DNA of 31,805 nt, taken from JBBIII01 sp037446575 (GTDB lineage: Bacteria; Bacteroidota; Ignavibacteria; UBA10030). The stretch spans positions 1 through 31,805 of the forward strand of contig JBBIII010000021.1 in the NCBI GenBank assembly GCA_037446575.1, given 5' to 3'. Under the pieces are notes generated by a model, which was given only the letters and a program-made list of their open reading frames with translations, was not told the origin of the DNA and made no database searches. The first letter of the stretch is position 1, and the number at the start of each line of letters is the position of its first letter. The translations under genes were made by a program, and so were the position numbers. Positions 1-8,910 of the stretch are shown one piece after another.

Positions 1-64
1 AGTTTTGTATATAAGTGCCGATACCATAATCAAAATATTTTCGCGCATCAAGAACGATTTTCAT
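1..64 (-). CDS. Glycosyltransferase N-terminus, GT4-like (partial, runs off left edge)
   Basis: Only the first 21 codons are in the window. They read MKIVLDARKYFDYGIGTYIQN, which has the style of the opening strand of GT-B fold (GT4) glycosyltransferases, where a short beta strand is followed by a glycine-rich segment ending in G-x-x-x-Y. The ATG overlaps the TAA stop of the upstream GT2 gene by one base (TAATG), so the two genes are probably translationally coupled and belong to the same glycan operon. The family call rests on this short N-terminus and on context; the sugar donor cannot be stated. Confidence 0.6.
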   Translation of the reverse strand, partial: MKIVLDARKYFDYGIGTYIQN

Positions 65-918
65 TAAAAACTCAAAGCTAGTTTAATAATTGAATAAGCG
101 TTTTCGCGTGCCTCACCTCGATTAAATAAAAATCCGATTGAAAATTTTAATATCAAATATATCCTTAAAAGTAATAATTCAAACTTTGACCTATATAATG
201 AGTAAAACAATAATTGCGACCTTCTATACTCATGCCTTATTTTCTTTGTTATCTCTAAAGACATACTTCCACCGCATAAATGGAACAGAGAACAGCGCGG
301 GTAAAAAATTATTTTATAACCGCATTGTCTAAGTCTAAAACAAAAATCTATATCTTCAAAATACATAAAATATCTCTCATCAAAACCATTTATTTTTTCG
401 AAAACCTCCCTTCTTATCATTACAGCCGCAAATGAGACCCAATCAACTTCTTTTATCGTCAAATCGGCAGTGGCAGGTAATCTATATTTCATTTTTCTTT
501 TTGTTATAAATTCATTGATAAGGGATGGATATTTAGAATATGATAATTGAATTGATAAATCTTTGTTTAGTAAAAGCGGAGCTAATGCCCCAATAGTTTG
601 ATTTTTAATTATATATTGTTCAAGTTCTTTTAAAATATTTTGAGTAAATATTGTGTCATTATTAACGAAAAATAAGAGATCTCCGTTTGCTTGCTTAGCG
701 CCGATATTGTTAGCTTTTCCAAATCCATGGTTTTTCGTTTGTGATAAAATAATTACTCCCGGAAATGATTGTTGTATCGCTTCTATACTCCCATCTGTCG
801 AACAATTATCCACTAATATAATTTCATATTTAATGTCTTGGGTTATGTTGTAAATCGACTTCAAACAATTTATTAAATGTTCTTTACCATTATAATTTAC
901 AATTATGATTGATATCAT
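64..918 (-). CDS. GT2 family glycosyltransferase (rhamnosyltransferase-like)
   Basis: This 284-residue protein has a GT-A fold of the GT2 family. It opens with the nucleotide-binding strand ISIIIVNYNG, followed by LVDNCSTDGS around residues 36-44. The DXD-equivalent motif is NND at residues 86-88. A later segment, GFDERYFMYFEDIDFCFRLR, is typical of WbbL-like rhamnosyl- or hexosyltransferases that act on lipid-linked intermediates. A hydrophobic stretch near residues 245-263 may associate with the inner membrane. It lies 3 bases after the previous gene and overlaps the next by one base, so it sits inside a tight glycan-assembly operon. The transferred sugar is inferred from family resemblance only. 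Confidence 0.85.
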   Translation of the reverse strand: MISIIIVNYNGKEHLINCLKSIYNITQDIKYEIILVDNCSTDGSIEAIQQSFPGVIILSQTKNHGFGKANNIGAKQANGDLLFFVNNDTIFTQNILKELEQYIIKNQTIGALAPLLLNKDLSIQLSYSKYPSLINEFITKRKMKYRLPATADLTIKEVDWVSFAAVMIRREVFEKINGFDERYFMYFEDIDFCFRLRQCGYKIIFYPRCSLFHLCGGSMSLEITKKIRHEYRRSQLLFYSLYRSKFELLLLRIYLILKFSIGFLFNRGEARENAYSIIKLALSF

Positions 919-921
919 TTT

Positions 922-1773
922 TTAATATTCCAGAGATGAAAAATCTTTTTTTAGAAACGCTTTAAAACCTTTATAGACCATTAACAATTTTCTAATTCGA
1001 TACTTTTCAAAAAATATTATTTTGAGTATTCTTCTTATAAACGAACTAAGTTGGCTTTTTATAAATTGTGGATATTGTTTTCTATAAATTTTGTTTAAAT
1101 ATAATAAATTACGCGTCTGATAATACAATCTTATAGGAGAATGCCCTGTCGGATGTATCTTTTTCCAAAAAAAAGATTTTTCCTCCAAGCTTCCTACCTT
1201 GTGATATAATAAAGCCGTATTAACACGAATTATTGAGAAACCGTTTTGTTGAAGTCTTAAACAATATTCATGATCAATATAATCGATGAATAAATCTTCA
1301 TTTAATCCGCCTATTTTATTAAATATTTTCAAATTTAGAATATTCCCAGAGGTCATAGCCGATGGCACCACTTCGTATTCTTGTGAAGGAATTATTTGAA
1401 CATCGTTTTCGACTATGTGGAGCGGTGTTATAATGCCTGCTTCTAAATATTGTTTTGCTACTGACATCATTTTATTTATCATATCTGTACTAATGCAACT
1501 ATCCTGATCCATTGTAAGTAAATAATTGAAACCCTCATCTGTAGCTTTTCTTGCGGCAATATTTATAGCAACGCCTATTCCAACATTTTTGTTTTGAGTG
1601 ATATATCTGACTTTTTCATTTCTCTTAAGAAGTTCAATATTCTTATCCACAATGTTTGGCGAGTTATCAAATATATATAGACGTTCTATTTCTTCTAAAT
1701 AAGATTGAATATTGTTATAGACTATTTCGGGAGGATAATATAATATTACTACTGCGGCAATATTTTTGTTCAT
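922..1773 (-). CDS. GT2 family glycosyltransferase (RfbF/rhamnosyltransferase type)
   Basis: A 283-residue GT2 enzyme with the form common to dTDP-rhamnosyltransferases of O-antigen clusters: an AAVVILYYPP opening, a short IFDNSPN motif at residues 34-40, a GIGVAINIA segment near residue 65 and LLTMDQDSC at residues 85-93, where DQD serves as the metal/nucleotide site. The acceptor-side signature LFIDYIDHEYCLRLQQNG follows later. It is 10 bases downstream of the 272-residue glycosyltransferase and 3 bases before the next one. The MDQDS form argues for the RfbF-like subgroup rather than WbbL; the actual donor and acceptor remain inference. Confidence 0.85.
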   Translation of the reverse strand: MNKNIAAVVILYYPPEIVYNNIQSYLEEIERLYIFDNSPNIVDKNIELLKRNEKVRYITQNKNVGIGVAINIAARKATDEGFNYLLTMDQDSCISTDMINKMMSVAKQYLEAGIITPLHIVENDVQIIPSQEYEVVPSAMTSGNILNLKIFNKIGGLNEDLFIDYIDHEYCLRLQQNGFSIIRVNTALLYHKVGSLEEKSFFWKKIHPTGHSPIRLYYQTRNLLYLNKIYRKQYPQFIKSQLSSFIRRILKIIFFEKYRIRKLLMVYKGFKAFLKKDFSSLEY

Positions 1774-1783
1774 TTATCTAATT

Positions 1784-2602
1784 TTATATTGTTGAATATT
1801 TTATTTTTATTTCTCCTAATATTTGTTCAACCATTTTATCGCCGACGTCTGGTATATTCCATGGTTTGTACCCATTTTTTAAAGTGAAATATTGTTTACA
1901 TAACTGCACAATTATAGGAGAATACCAATCTTTATTCTGAATAGTTGTTTTAGATAGATCCCTATCAAGATCTTCAATAAAAAGATTGCTCTCTGCAATA
2001 TCTGCAAACCACCAAAATGGAGGGTGAAATCTTTTTTTTATTATCCTATTTGTGTGATCAACATGTTCGAGCATATTAATGAATAGAGGATCCATCAGAC
2101 CACATTGTTTTAGTACTTCTAATCTATAATAAGAAAATGCGCCTACTAAATTCATATTCAGCCATATACGAACGCCATCATCATATCTTATTTCTTTACG
2201 AGGCATCGGAAGCCCTGTGTTTGTCTTGTTCCTTGGACCATGATATCCATAATTGAAATGATAAATACCGGTTTTTTTTGAGATATAAATATATTCTCTG
2301 CAGACATCCGGATTTATTATTCTAATATCATCTTCGCAAAGGAATATATGTTCACATCCTTCATTAATTAAAAAACGTAAAGCATGATTTTTTGAACGTC
2401 CAACTCCATGTCTATATTTATGCTGTATTACTTTCGCAATATTCGATGGATATAGAAAACTTGAATACGGCATACCATCATTTACAACTATTTTAAAGTC
2501 TGTTTCAGGCAAACTTTTAACACATTCTTTAAATAATTGCTCCCGATTGCAGGTAATTATCCCTATTCCAATTTTCTCCGTAGTATTTTTTTTTGTCAAC
2601 AT
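1784..2602 (-). CDS. Glycosyltransferase, GT-A/GT2-like
   Basis: This 272-residue protein begins with KIGIGIITCNR, a GT-A opening strand, and carries VVNDGMPYS near residues 39-46 and IFLCEDDIRI at residues 86-95. The EDD triplet (90-92) is the likely metal-binding acidic motif. The C-terminal half is aromatic-rich (several W/Y/F residues) and less like standard GT2 enzymes, so the subfamily is uncertain. A gap of 104 bases separates it from the upstream GT2, the largest spacing within this glycosyltransferase run. It probably transfers one sugar of the surface glycan repeat; the donor is not predictable here. Confidence 0.75.
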   Translation of the reverse strand: MLTKKNTTEKIGIGIITCNREQLFKECVKSLPETDFKIVVNDGMPYSSFLYPSNIAKVIQHKYRHGVGRSKNHALRFLINEGCEHIFLCEDDIRIINPDVCREYIYISKKTGIYHFNYGYHGPRNKTNTGLPMPRKEIRYDDGVRIWLNMNLVGAFSYYRLEVLKQCGLMDPLFINMLEHVDHTNRIIKKRFHPPFWWFADIAESNLFIEDLDRDLSKTTIQNKDWYSPIIVQLCKQYFTLKNGYKPWNIPDVGDKMVEQILGEIKIKYSTI

Positions 2603-2683
2603 TTTTGAAATATATAATTGATAATATTTATCCCAATTTTTTTGAGTTTTTTTATAATTACTGATAAAGAAATATGTTCTATC

Positions 2684-2701
2684 AGCGTATTTTTCTACGC
2701 T
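2684..2701. other. Short inverted repeat after a GT2 stop codon
   Basis: AGCGTA and TACGCT form a 6-bp stem with a 6-base A/T loop, placed 5 bases after the TAA stop of the minus-strand GT2 gene. In the direction of transcription it has no following T-run, so it does not look like a classical intrinsic terminator. It could be a weak RNA-stability or processing hairpin, or chance. Confidence 0.3.
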
Positions 2702-2706
2702 AATTT

Positions 2707-3450
2707 TTATTTAATTCTGCGTAAGTAAGAAAGTAAATAATTCTTAACTATCCTTAAAATAACTCCTCTTTTCGTCAAATAACCATATCGTGATCGAATT
2801 TTTAAAAATTCAATATTCGTTTTCAGTTCATTAGTAGAAGTCAATCCACTACATCTAAAATTGGCAAGAATTTTATCGAGCATAAAGAAATTCGCCCCAT
2901 TATTATAAAATCGTAGCATTAGCTCGTAGTCAGATCCATATTTATAGTCTAAGCTAAAAATTCCAAGTTTATCATAAATACTTTTTGTTACAAAACAGGT
3001 TGGGTGCTGTATCATTTCTTCCGATAAAAATTTATGGCTAACCGATTTAAGCATTAATACTTCATTGTTATAATAATATCTTAGTATTCCATAATAGATT
3101 CCTTCGCCATGATGTAAATATGAATTTACAACGTTTTGAATTGCATCTTTTTCGTACCAATCGTCTGAGTTTAATATTCCAATTATTTCACCTTTAGCCC
3201 GGATGATACCTTTATTCATTGCATCATAAATTCCACCATCTTTTTCAGATATCCATTTCATTCTTCCTTTGAATTTTTTTTCATAACTTTTTATAATGTC
3301 GAGAGTTTTATCTGTAGAGACTCCATCGATAATAATATATTCATAACTTTTATATGTTTGATTTAAAACTGATTCTATTGTACGAGCAATAGTAGTTTGA
3401 GAGTTTTTACAAACAGTAATAATACTAATCAAGGGTTTCTTCATGGTCAT
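2707..3450 (-). CDS. GT2 family glycosyltransferase (WcaA-like)
   Basis: A 247-residue GT2 enzyme from the chosen ATG. It shows the canonical order PLISIITVCKN, IIIDGVSTDKT (39-49), the SEKDGGIYDAMNKGI segment (68-82) typical of WcaA-like capsule and colanic-acid enzymes, and the DXD site NSDDW (95-99). The open frame could extend two codons upstream to a TTG that overlaps the TGA of the preceding gene. I chose the ATG at 3450 because a purine-rich AGAGAA lies about 10 bases upstream of it. A second in-frame ATG at 3444 is also possible. It is effectively coupled to the GT4 gene before it. Confidence 0.85.
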   Translation of the reverse strand: MTMKKPLISIITVCKNSQTTIARTIESVLNQTYKSYEYIIIDGVSTDKTLDIIKSYEKKFKGRMKWISEKDGGIYDAMNKGIIRAKGEIIGILNSDDWYEKDAIQNVVNSYLHHGEGIYYGILRYYYNNEVLMLKSVSHKFLSEEMIQHPTCFVTKSIYDKLGIFSLDYKYGSDYELMLRFYNNGANFFMLDKILANFRCSGLTSTNELKTNIEFLKIRSRYGYLTKRGVILRIVKNYLLSYLRRIK

Positions 3451-3452
3451 CT

Positions 3453-4643
3453 TCAATTCTCTTTTGAAATCTTATTATTTAATACTTTTGTATAGACCTC
3501 CATCGTTTGTTGTGCAACTTTATCCCAAGAAAACAACTTAACGCGTTCATAACCTTTCAGTCGTAATTCTTCTCTTAACTCATTTAATTGAATTATTTTC
3601 AAAATAGATTCCCGAATGGATTCTCCATTCTGCGGGTCAAAATATAATCCAGCATTGCCAGCTACTTCAGGAAACGAACTTGTATTACTCAGAACCACCG
3701 GGCATCCACAAGACATCGCCTCAAGAATTGGAATTCCAAATCCTTCGTAAAGCGACGGGAAAACAAAAGCAAGCGCTCTACGATATACTTCGATTAATAG
3801 ATCATCAGAACTTATATTTAAATAATGAATCTTGCTCATTATACCAAGCTTTTCAAGCAACATTCTTTCATTTTTGGTGAAAGGAGCCCCTACGCAAACT
3901 AGAAAGACATCCTTTTCAGTTTTTAATATTGAAGCACATTCGGATACAAAAAAATGAAAATTTTTATAAATAAAACGATTACCTATATACAAAATGAAAT
4001 TTTTAGGCAAATCAAGTAAATAATTAGAACTCAAATGTTCATTTTGATTTCCTAATGGATTAGCGTAATAAACAACATGAACTTTTGATTGATCTATTTT
4101 ATATAAATTACATAAATCTTTCTTTGTCGAATTTGAGCCAGCTATAATTGCATCTGCCCTTGATATCACCAATTTCTTTATTCCCACAATTGTCTTGCTC
4201 TCAGCAATATAATGTGAATAAAGTTCATGAATCATATCATGAACCGTTATTACTAATGGTGTCCCTCCAAGGTTTGATATATAATAATCTTCATAATAAG
4301 TTGGATGAAAAATATCATAATGACCATTTCGCAATTTCTCAATTGCCATTTGTTTATGAGCGGTTTTATTTTTACCGTATTTTGGAAAAAATTTTCTGTA
4401 TAATGATCTTAGAATCCCTGGCAAGAAAGGACTAATTCTTCTTGACTCAACTGGCAGATAATTTATATATCCAAAAATATTTTTTAGTTTTATAATTTCA
4501 TCATTACTACTTTCTTTAATTGCTAAATGCACGTTTGCTAATTTGTTTGCATGTATAGTTTCGATTAATTTAGTAAAATAGCGCGATATTCCTCCTAATT
4601 TTTGCAGGTCAAAAATTTGCGAATCATATAAAATATTCATCAT
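3453..4643 (-). CDS. GT4 family glycosyltransferase
   Basis: This 396-residue protein is a GT-B fold enzyme. The N-terminal Rossmann half begins NILYDSQIF and has the glycine-rich LGGISRYF loop (16-23). TVHDMIHELY near residues 133-142 and IAGSNSTKKDL near 167-177 are characteristic of mannosyltransferase-like GT4 members. The C-terminal half carries the EX7E nucleotide-sugar motif, EGFGIPILE, with E300 and E308, followed by CGCPVVLSN and FPEVAG. It starts 3 bases after the methyltransferase. Mannose is a common donor in this subfamily, but the substrate here is inference. Confidence 0.9.
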   Translation of the reverse strand: MMNILYDSQIFDLQKLGGISRYFTKLIETIHANKLANVHLAIKESSNDEIIKLKNIFGYINYLPVESRRISPFLPGILRSLYRKFFPKYGKNKTAHKQMAIEKLRNGHYDIFHPTYYEDYYISNLGGTPLVITVHDMIHELYSHYIAESKTIVGIKKLVISRADAIIAGSNSTKKDLCNLYKIDQSKVHVVYYANPLGNQNEHLSSNYLLDLPKNFILYIGNRFIYKNFHFFVSECASILKTEKDVFLVCVGAPFTKNERMLLEKLGIMSKIHYLNISSDDLLIEVYRRALAFVFPSLYEGFGIPILEAMSCGCPVVLSNTSSFPEVAGNAGLYFDPQNGESIRESILKIIQLNELREELRLKGYERVKLFSWDKVAQQTMEVYTKVLNNKISKEN

Positions 4644-4646
4644 AAA

Positions 4647-5432
4647 CTATCCACCCATTCTATTCCGTAATAATACATGATCACTCCAAATTTTACTGCT
4701 TAGTTTTGCTCTATTAAGTATCCGCTTTTTAATCTTATAAATTTTAAAGATTAATTTCATCTTTTTAATATTTAATTTATGATTAGAAAAAATTTGCAGA
4801 CCCATAAATGAATAATAATTAACGCCAAACTTTTCTGCTATAATTTCTAAGGTTTTTCGATTATAAAAAGAGACATGTTGTCCATGTTCTCTGCCATAAT
4901 ACCACCATGAATCGATTGGAGGCGCCGGCTCAGGCAATAGTTCAGTAGAAAAAATAATATTCTTAGAGATATTCATTATTTTTTGAATTTCTTCCAATGG
5001 ATTTACAAAATGTTCAAATGCTTCAATTGCTGTTACTAACGTTATTTTTTTGTCATCTTGCAGATTATATTCGAATCCCCTTGCAAAAATGTTTTGACAA
5101 TATGGATCAAACCATAAGAAATCAAATCCTTTGTCTCTCATCAACCTTGTAAAAACTCCATGTCCGCCTGCATAATCGACAAAGACTCCATTTCTGTCAA
5201 AGTTATGAAGAATTAGTATGGATACTGTATCTGAGGTGTCAATGTTTCTTTGTAAAATACCAGTATCGTCAATGTTAATCGGAGTATTATACGCCTCCTT
5301 TAACCAAAATGGTTGTTCTGTTTGAAGAAATCTGCATCTATTGCATTGAATATATTTTACTAAATGTTTATTTAGAATTTTCCCTTGAAAACATTCTCTC
5401 ATTTCTGTTTTACAAATTGGGCATTCCTTCAT
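4647..5432 (-). CDS. Class I SAM-dependent methyltransferase with N-terminal zinc ribbon
   Basis: The 261-residue protein opens with a four-cysteine zinc-ribbon-like module (C4-x2-C7 and C30-x2-C33). A Rossmann methyltransferase core follows: VFVDYAGGHGVFTRL (83-97) is SAM motif I, the acidic residue of WFDPYC (D109) is the likely ribose contact, and TAIEAFEHFVNP (134-145) matches the EAxEH motif of the Methyltransf_23 group. The layout resembles sugar C- or O-methyltransferases in glycan clusters. Its ATG directly abuts the flippase stop codon (TAA-ATG), so the pair are co-translated. It probably methylates a sugar of the repeat unit or caps the chain; the position modified is unknown. Confidence 0.8.
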   Translation of the reverse strand: MKECPICKTEMRECFQGKILNKHLVKYIQCNRCRFLQTEQPFWLKEAYNTPINIDDTGILQRNIDTSDTVSILILHNFDRNGVFVDYAGGHGVFTRLMRDKGFDFLWFDPYCQNIFARGFEYNLQDDKKITLVTAIEAFEHFVNPLEEIQKIMNISKNIIFSTELLPEPAPPIDSWWYYGREHGQHVSFYNRKTLEIIAEKFGVNYYSFMGLQIFSNHKLNIKKMKLIFKIYKIKKRILNRAKLSSKIWSDHVLLRNRMGG

Positions 5433-6791
5433 TTATTTACCCCATATGCCTTTATCTGTTTTATTTATAATTTTATAATATTGAATTGGCGACCATATTG
5501 AAGCTATAAATAGACATAACGATGCTGATAGAACTACACCCGTACTGCCAAGCGCATAATGTTTTCCTAATAGAATCGATAATGGAATATGAATTATACC
5601 AATAACTATTGAGCTGTATAGTTGAAGGCGAAGCTTTCCAGTGCTATTTATAAAGCTGGCAAATATTGAGTTCCAATTACAAATAGAAACGTAGAGAGCC
5701 ATCGCTATTGAAAGACTGAGCGGAATCCAAATTGATGGTCCAATCCAAAAGCGGTACACCTGTTCTGCAATTAATACCATAAGTATGGAAAAAAAAACAG
5801 CCCCTCCCCAGATCAATACAAGATTTCTCGTCGTTCGTTTAATCCATAAAATTTCATTTCTATGATAGGCATCTGCATAAGCAGACCAAAATGGAGCAAT
5901 TATAATTGAAAAAAACATTGTTATGATATTGAAATATTTAAAAGCAATATTATAAGAAGTTACTTCAGCCGGATTAAAAAGTTGTGCAATTATGATATTG
6001 CTTGTCATAAACAAAATTAAGCCCGCAATTTGGATTACAAAAAATTGCACACTTAAATTCATCAGATTTTTTGCAGAACCTAAACTTATATGGCGTAGAG
6101 ATGGGATATAATATTTATATTCATGTGTAAAATGCCACCAAGAACCAATAAGAGGTGCAACAAACATTGAAAGACTTACTGCTATTCCTAAATATATTAT
6201 CGAACCTTTAGTTGTTAGAGTAAGAATGTAGATAAAAATTAATGATAACAGATTCCCAAGCACATCGAGAAGATTTGATGCGGCTGGCTTCTGATCGGCA
6301 GTCAGAATTGTATTTAGAATTCCAACGATAAACCTTAGACCGAAAAAAGAGAACACAATAATTGAAAGTAAGCTCAATTCCGATTCCATAGAGGGATCGG
6401 CATTTAAAATTTTTGCCCAAGAGAGAAATGGACTTACAGAAAGAAACACGATGAAAAGAACACCCATAATTATTGTAAGTATTGCATAAGTAGTACTTAC
6501 ATACATTCGCGTTTTTTCTTTATCCCCTAAAACTACTGATTCAATAAACTTATTACGCAATCCATTGCTGAGTCCTATATCAAAAAAATTTACCCAAGCA
6601 ATTACTGAACTTAAAGTCAGCCATATACCATATTGCACAGGATTAAGATATTGAAGCGTTAGTGGCACCAAAATAAGTGAGATTATGATGCTCGTCCCTT
6701 TTAGAAACACAAGAGCGGCAATATTACGTTTTGCCTTTATGCTTCTTTCATGTCCTGATTTATACCACGAAATGTATTGCTTTTGAATCAA
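5433..6791 (-). CDS. Wzx-like O-antigen/polysaccharide flippase (MOP superfamily)
   Basis: A 452-residue, highly hydrophobic protein with roughly 12 to 14 predicted membrane segments, the usual size for Wzx or RfbX flippases. The opening IAALVFLKGTSIIISLILVP and the segment QYGIWLTLSSVIAWVNFFDIG are typical of polysaccharide transporters of the MOP superfamily. It should move undecaprenyl-linked repeat units across the inner membrane. No ATG is available near the N-terminus; the only plausible start is TTG at 6791, with GGA about 6 bases before it, so the exact start is uncertain. It is the first gene after the DUF5989-like gene, across a 198-base gap, and leads the methyltransferase/glycosyltransferase run. 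Confidence 0.88.
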   Translation of the reverse strand: MIQKQYISWYKSGHERSIKAKRNIAALVFLKGTSIIISLILVPLTLQYLNPVQYGIWLTLSSVIAWVNFFDIGLSNGLRNKFIESVVLGDKEKTRMYVSTTYAILTIIMGVLFIVFLSVSPFLSWAKILNADPSMESELSLLSIIVFSFFGLRFIVGILNTILTADQKPAASNLLDVLGNLLSLIFIYILTLTTKGSIIYLGIAVSLSMFVAPLIGSWWHFTHEYKYYIPSLRHISLGSAKNLMNLSVQFFVIQIAGLILFMTSNIIIAQLFNPAEVTSYNIAFKYFNIITMFFSIIIAPFWSAYADAYHRNEILWIKRTTRNLVLIWGGAVFFSILMVLIAEQVYRFWIGPSIWIPLSLSIAMALYVSICNWNSIFASFINSTGKLRLQLYSSIVIGIIHIPLSILLGKHYALGSTGVVLSASLCLFIASIWSPIQYYKIINKTDKGIWGK

Positions 6792-6989
6792 CTTATTTCC
6801 ATAGCTTACTAAGAATATTCCCCTTTTATTTCTGAATCGGAGCAGAAATCAGAATTCGTTTAATTTTAACCATCTTAATCTATAATGCTATTAGTTATTA
6901 TTTTTTTCTTTATTTCAGATATTTAATTTTTATCGGACAATAGCAAATTAAACACTGAAAGTTTTTATAACAACTATTGCTCATACATA
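6792..6989. other. AT-rich intergenic region before the flippase
   Basis: About 200 bases of AT-rich DNA separate the DUF5989-like gene from the flippase. I see no convincing gene, strong hairpin or clear promoter. It may hold a weak promoter for the flippase-to-glycosyltransferase run, but I cannot place one. Confidence 0.4.
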
Positions 6990-7163
6990 CTAAAACAACG
7001 TATAGATAAACGGCGCAAGAGCTGAACCTTGCGTTACAACTATAAATAATCCTAAAATAATTAACACAAAGAATATTGGTCCTAACCACCATTTTTTTCT
7101 AATGCGCATAAAAGCCCAAAGTTCTTTAAATATAGTTAATCTGCTTTTTAGTTCCTTGAACAT
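6990..7163 (-). CDS. DUF5989-like small membrane protein
   Basis: A 57-codon gene reads MFKELKSRLTIFKELWAF at its start, then RIRKKWWLGP, one membrane helix (about residues 29-45, rich in F, I, L, V), and ends TQGSALAPFIYTLF before a TAG stop. This matches the small DUF5989-type proteins that I recall sitting next to carbamoyltransferases in glycan clusters: a basic amphipathic N-terminus, a KKWWL-type motif and a conserved SALAPFIY tail. A strong ribosome site, AAGGAACAAGGA, lies directly before the ATG and overlaps the carbamoyltransferase stop, with an 11-base gap between the genes. Its biochemical role is unknown; a membrane partner of the carbamoyltransferase is a reasonable guess. Confidence 0.85.
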   Translation of the reverse strand: MFKELKSRLTIFKELWAFMRIRKKWWLGPIFFVLIILGLFIVVTQGSALAPFIYTLF

Positions 7164-7174
7164 TCCTTGTTCCT

Positions 7175-8908
7175 TTAATCTAATTCGAATTCCTCTTTTA
7201 TCTCTTCTTTATACGCGCCGAGCAGTTGTTTTTCAATTATATAACTGCCTAAAACTAATACGTCCATTTCCGTTCTCATAAAACATCGCCATGCATCTTC
7301 TGGAGTGCATACAATTGGTTCTCCGCGAACGTTGAAAGATGTGTTTATAATAACCGGACATCCAGTTTGTTTATCAAACTCAGCTATTAAATCGTAATAT
7401 AACGGATTTTGATTCCGAGAAATAGTCTGTAACCGCGCAGAGGCATCTACATGTGTAACCGCTGGAATTATTCTTTTCTCTGGACGAACATTTGCCACAA
7501 AGAGCATATAAGGGCTTGGACGATCGAAATCAAAATATTCGTTAGTTCTTTCTTCTAATACTGTAGGCGCAAAAGGACGAAAACTTTCTCGAAATTTAAT
7601 TTTCAGATTGACAATTGATTGGTTCTTTGGATTTCGGGCGTCTGCAATTATGCTTCGATTTCCTAAGGCGCGAGGTCCAAATTCCATTCTCCCTTGAAAC
7701 CAGCCGATAACTTTTTGCTCTATTATATGTTTAGTCGTTTCTAATAGTAATTCTTGCCGATCTAATTTTTTGAATGGAATATTTTTCGGTTTTAGAAGCG
7801 CTTCAATATGTACATCATCATATTCTGGTCCAAGAAAAACATGCTCCATCGTATAAGTTCGTGGATTCCTAAGAAGAGTATTATAGACATAGTATGCCGC
7901 TCCTACCGAACCGCCAGCATCTCCCGCCGCCGGTTGTACGAATACATCTTTAAAAGAAGTGTTTTCTAAAATTTTGCTATTCGAAACACAATTCAAAGCT
8001 ACTCCGCCGGCAAGACATAGATATTTCAATTGCGTTTCTTTTTCTATGTATCGAGCCATTTTGATCATAATTTCATCTGTAACTTTTTGCAGTGATGCCG
8101 CTAAGTCTTTATGAAATTGCGTTAGTTTTGTTTCGGGCGTTCGTACTGGTTCTTTAAAAAGTTTTGCAAATTTTTTTCCTACCATCGTTAGTCCGTACTC
8201 ATAGCTGAAGTACTTCATGTTCAGTCTAAAGCTTCCATCATCTGCAATATGGATAAGATCTTTAACAATTAGATCATAGAAGCGCGGTTCGCCATAAGGA
8301 GCTAATCCCATTACTTTATATTCAGCGCTATTAACTCGAAAACCTAAATAATAAGTAAATGCAGAATAAAATAATCCTAATGAATGTGGAAATTCGATTG
8401 ATTTATTTAATTGAATATCATTCCCGCGACCTACTCCGCAAGTAGTTGTTTCCCACTCGCCAACACCATCTGTTGTTATAATTGCGGCTTCTTCAAAGTG
8501 AGATACAAGAAATGCGCTTGCGGCGTGTGATATATGATGTTCGGTAAAAAGAATTTCTCTTTCGTATTTCAAGGCGTTTCTAATAGATTGTGGAATCCAA
8601 ATCTTTTCTTTTATCCAAACAGGCATGGCTTTCATAAAAGAATGCAAACCCTTTGGCCAAGTGGCAATATACGTCTGCAAAATCCTATCAAATTTTACTA
8701 GCGGCTTATCGTAAAATGCAATAAAATCAATCTCTTTTGGCTGTAAATTCGAATAGCTTAGACAATAGTTTATAGCATTTTGGGGAAAATTTTGGTCCTG
8801 TTTTTTTCGTGTAAATCGTTCTTCTTGCGCCGCTGCTACAAGCTTCCCATCCCGAACAAGAGCGGCGGCGGCATCATGGTAGAAATATGATAATCCAAGA
8901 ATATTCAT
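7175..8908 (-). CDS. Carbamoyltransferase, NodU/CmcH/TobZ family
   Basis: A 577-residue enzyme of the family that transfers a carbamoyl group from carbamoyl phosphate, via carbamoyl-adenylate, to a hydroxyl. The N-terminal ASKHA (Kae1-like) domain starts MNILGLSYFYHDAAAAL and has the metal-binding histidine motif HHISHAASA (124-132) and the ATP-site ITTDGVGEWE segment (144-153). The C-terminal YrdC-like half contains FQGRMEFGPRALGNRSI and INTSFNVRGEP. The open frame extends two codons upstream to a TTG, but the ATG at 8908, two bases after the previous TGA, is preferred. Location in a glycan cluster suggests it carbamoylates a sugar of the surface polysaccharide. Confidence 0.93.
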   Translation of the reverse strand: MNILGLSYFYHDAAAALVRDGKLVAAAQEERFTRKKQDQNFPQNAINYCLSYSNLQPKEIDFIAFYDKPLVKFDRILQTYIATWPKGLHSFMKAMPVWIKEKIWIPQSIRNALKYEREILFTEHHISHAASAFLVSHFEEAAIITTDGVGEWETTTCGVGRGNDIQLNKSIEFPHSLGLFYSAFTYYLGFRVNSAEYKVMGLAPYGEPRFYDLIVKDLIHIADDGSFRLNMKYFSYEYGLTMVGKKFAKLFKEPVRTPETKLTQFHKDLAASLQKVTDEIMIKMARYIEKETQLKYLCLAGGVALNCVSNSKILENTSFKDVFVQPAAGDAGGSVGAAYYVYNTLLRNPRTYTMEHVFLGPEYDDVHIEALLKPKNIPFKKLDRQELLLETTKHIIEQKVIGWFQGRMEFGPRALGNRSIIADARNPKNQSIVNLKIKFRESFRPFAPTVLEERTNEYFDFDRPSPYMLFVANVRPEKRIIPAVTHVDASARLQTISRNQNPLYYDLIAEFDKQTGCPVIINTSFNVRGEPIVCTPEDAWRCFMRTEMDVLVLGSYIIEKQLLGAYKEEIKEEFELD

Positions 8909-8910
8909 TT

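Noticed and set aside
6910..7092. A 60-codon minus-strand open frame
   Set aside because: It overlaps the DUF5989-like gene in another frame. That gene has a strong ribosome site and a recognisable protein, so this frame is a shadow.
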